Shown: positions 31,786-31,987 of the stretch, piece by piece
Layout of the letters: each line of letters begins with the position of its first letter
How positions within the stretch are numbered: position 1 is the first letter of the stretch
Assembly: GCA_964587755.1 (NCBI GenBank)
Contig: CAZPMC010000024.1
Location: forward strand, 1 to 31,987
Length of the DNA stretch: 31,987 bases
DNA from: CAZPMC01 sp964587755
GTDB lineage: Bacteria > Bacillota > Clostridia > Acetivibrionales > DTU013
Direction: 5' to 3'
Made by a program: the position numbers and the translations under genes
The notes under the pieces: model-generated
The model's input: the letters and a program-made list of their open reading frames with translations, nothing else
The model's database searches: none
What the model was told of the DNA's origin: nothing

Positions 31786-31987
31786 ATGCGATCTAATGGG
31801 AAAAAGCTAAGAAAGGTGCTGTCATTCTTACTGACATCAATAATTATTCTTTGGTCTGTTATAACCGGCAGCACAGCAGCAGACACAAACATAGCACTTC
31901 TTGCCACAGCTTCGACATCATACTGCTCTCCCTGGGAGAGTATTACCGCACTAAACGACGGATATGATCCGGCCCACTCAAATGACA
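31786..31987 (+). CDS. Secreted protein, N-terminal part (discoidin/F5-8C-like)
   Basis: The first 67 codons of a gene that runs off the right edge. Seen: a signal peptide (basic MRSNGKKLRK, hydrophobic VLSFLLTSIIILW, cleavage near STAA-DT), then NIALLATASTSYCSP...ALNDGYDPAHSND, which has the opening pattern of coagulation-factor 5/8 C-type (discoidin, CBM32-like) carbohydrate-binding domains. Such proteins in clostridia are often glycoside hydrolases or polysaccharide lyases. The catalytic part is not in view. GGGAGG precedes the ATG. Confidence 0.75.
   Translation, partial: MRSNGKKLRKVLSFLLTSIIILWSVITGSTAADTNIALLATASTSYCSPWESITALNDGYDPAHSND

Noticed and set aside
31701..31907. Minus-strand frame of 68 codons over the last promoter region and signal peptide
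   Set aside because: It conflicts with a plus-strand signal peptide and a clear ribosome binding site.
1..31987. CRISPR array, tRNA, rRNA, transposase or prophage genes
   Set aside because: No regularly spaced repeats, cloverleaf-like segments or transposase/integrase motifs were seen in either strand.

Overview
The window looks like a chromosome segment of an anaerobic, spore-forming-type Firmicute of the class Clostridia. This rests on low-GC codon use, strong AGGAGG-type ribosome binding sites, S-layer homology (SLH) domains, a clostridial-style Tad/Flp pilus locus, tiny hydrophobic Cys-rich proteins, and a complete NiFe-hydrogenase maturation set. The last gene begins like a secreted discoidin/F5-8C-type polysaccharide-active protein, which would suit a plant-fibre-degrading clostridium; that is inference only.

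Layout. (1) 1-1614: the 3' part of an oligoendopeptidase F gene, interrupted by a 10-N assembly gap, overlaps an M29 aminopeptidase gene by ATGA; this is a peptide-degradation pair. (2) 1714-6719: histidine kinase, NarL-type response regulator, ABC ATPase and two ABC-2 permeases, the same order as the LnrJK-LnrLMN-type drug-sensing export modules. A repeated GGTGAC element lies between the regulator and transporter genes. (3) 9951-6721 (minus): a large SWIM/SNF2 helicase-like ATPase, convergent with the transporter operon with one base between the genes. (4) 9952-10903: a gene-poor stretch holding two tiny minus-strand membrane-protein genes (47 and 34 aa), hairpins, and a consensus sigma-A promoter (TTGACA-17-TATAAT) firing rightward.

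(5) 10904-16788: a compact Tad (Flp/type IVc) pilus operon: TadZ/CpaE-like, TadA/CpaF, TadB, TadC, a 71-aa Flp-like prepilin, a membrane protein with a C-terminal FHA domain, and a possible 33-aa peptide. No prepilin peptidase or TadE/F-type minor pilin lies in the window. The operon is followed by a long imperfect palindrome and an intrinsic terminator. (6) 16984-23130: a three-SLH-repeat secreted protein and a 1628-aa secreted protein of unknown function with Ig/PKD-like parts and a low-complexity insertion carrying four YSGT-type motifs. They probably form one surface unit with its own promoter. (7) 23300-25908: a DUF975-type membrane protein and a serine beta-lactamase-family protein. (8) 25970-31551: hypA-hypB-hypF-hypC-hypD-hypE, tightly packed or overlapping, with no hydrogenase structural genes in view. 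(9) 31786-end: start of a secreted protein with its own promoter.

How the parts fit: region 2 is a self-contained sense-and-export module. Regions 5 and 6 together look like a cell-surface appendage block (pilus motor and pilin, an FHA protein that could link it to phospho-signalling, an S-layer-bound protein and a giant exported protein). Region 8 builds the Fe(CN)2CO and nickel centre for a NiFe hydrogenase encoded elsewhere. No tRNA, rRNA, CRISPR array, transposase gene or prophage gene was seen.
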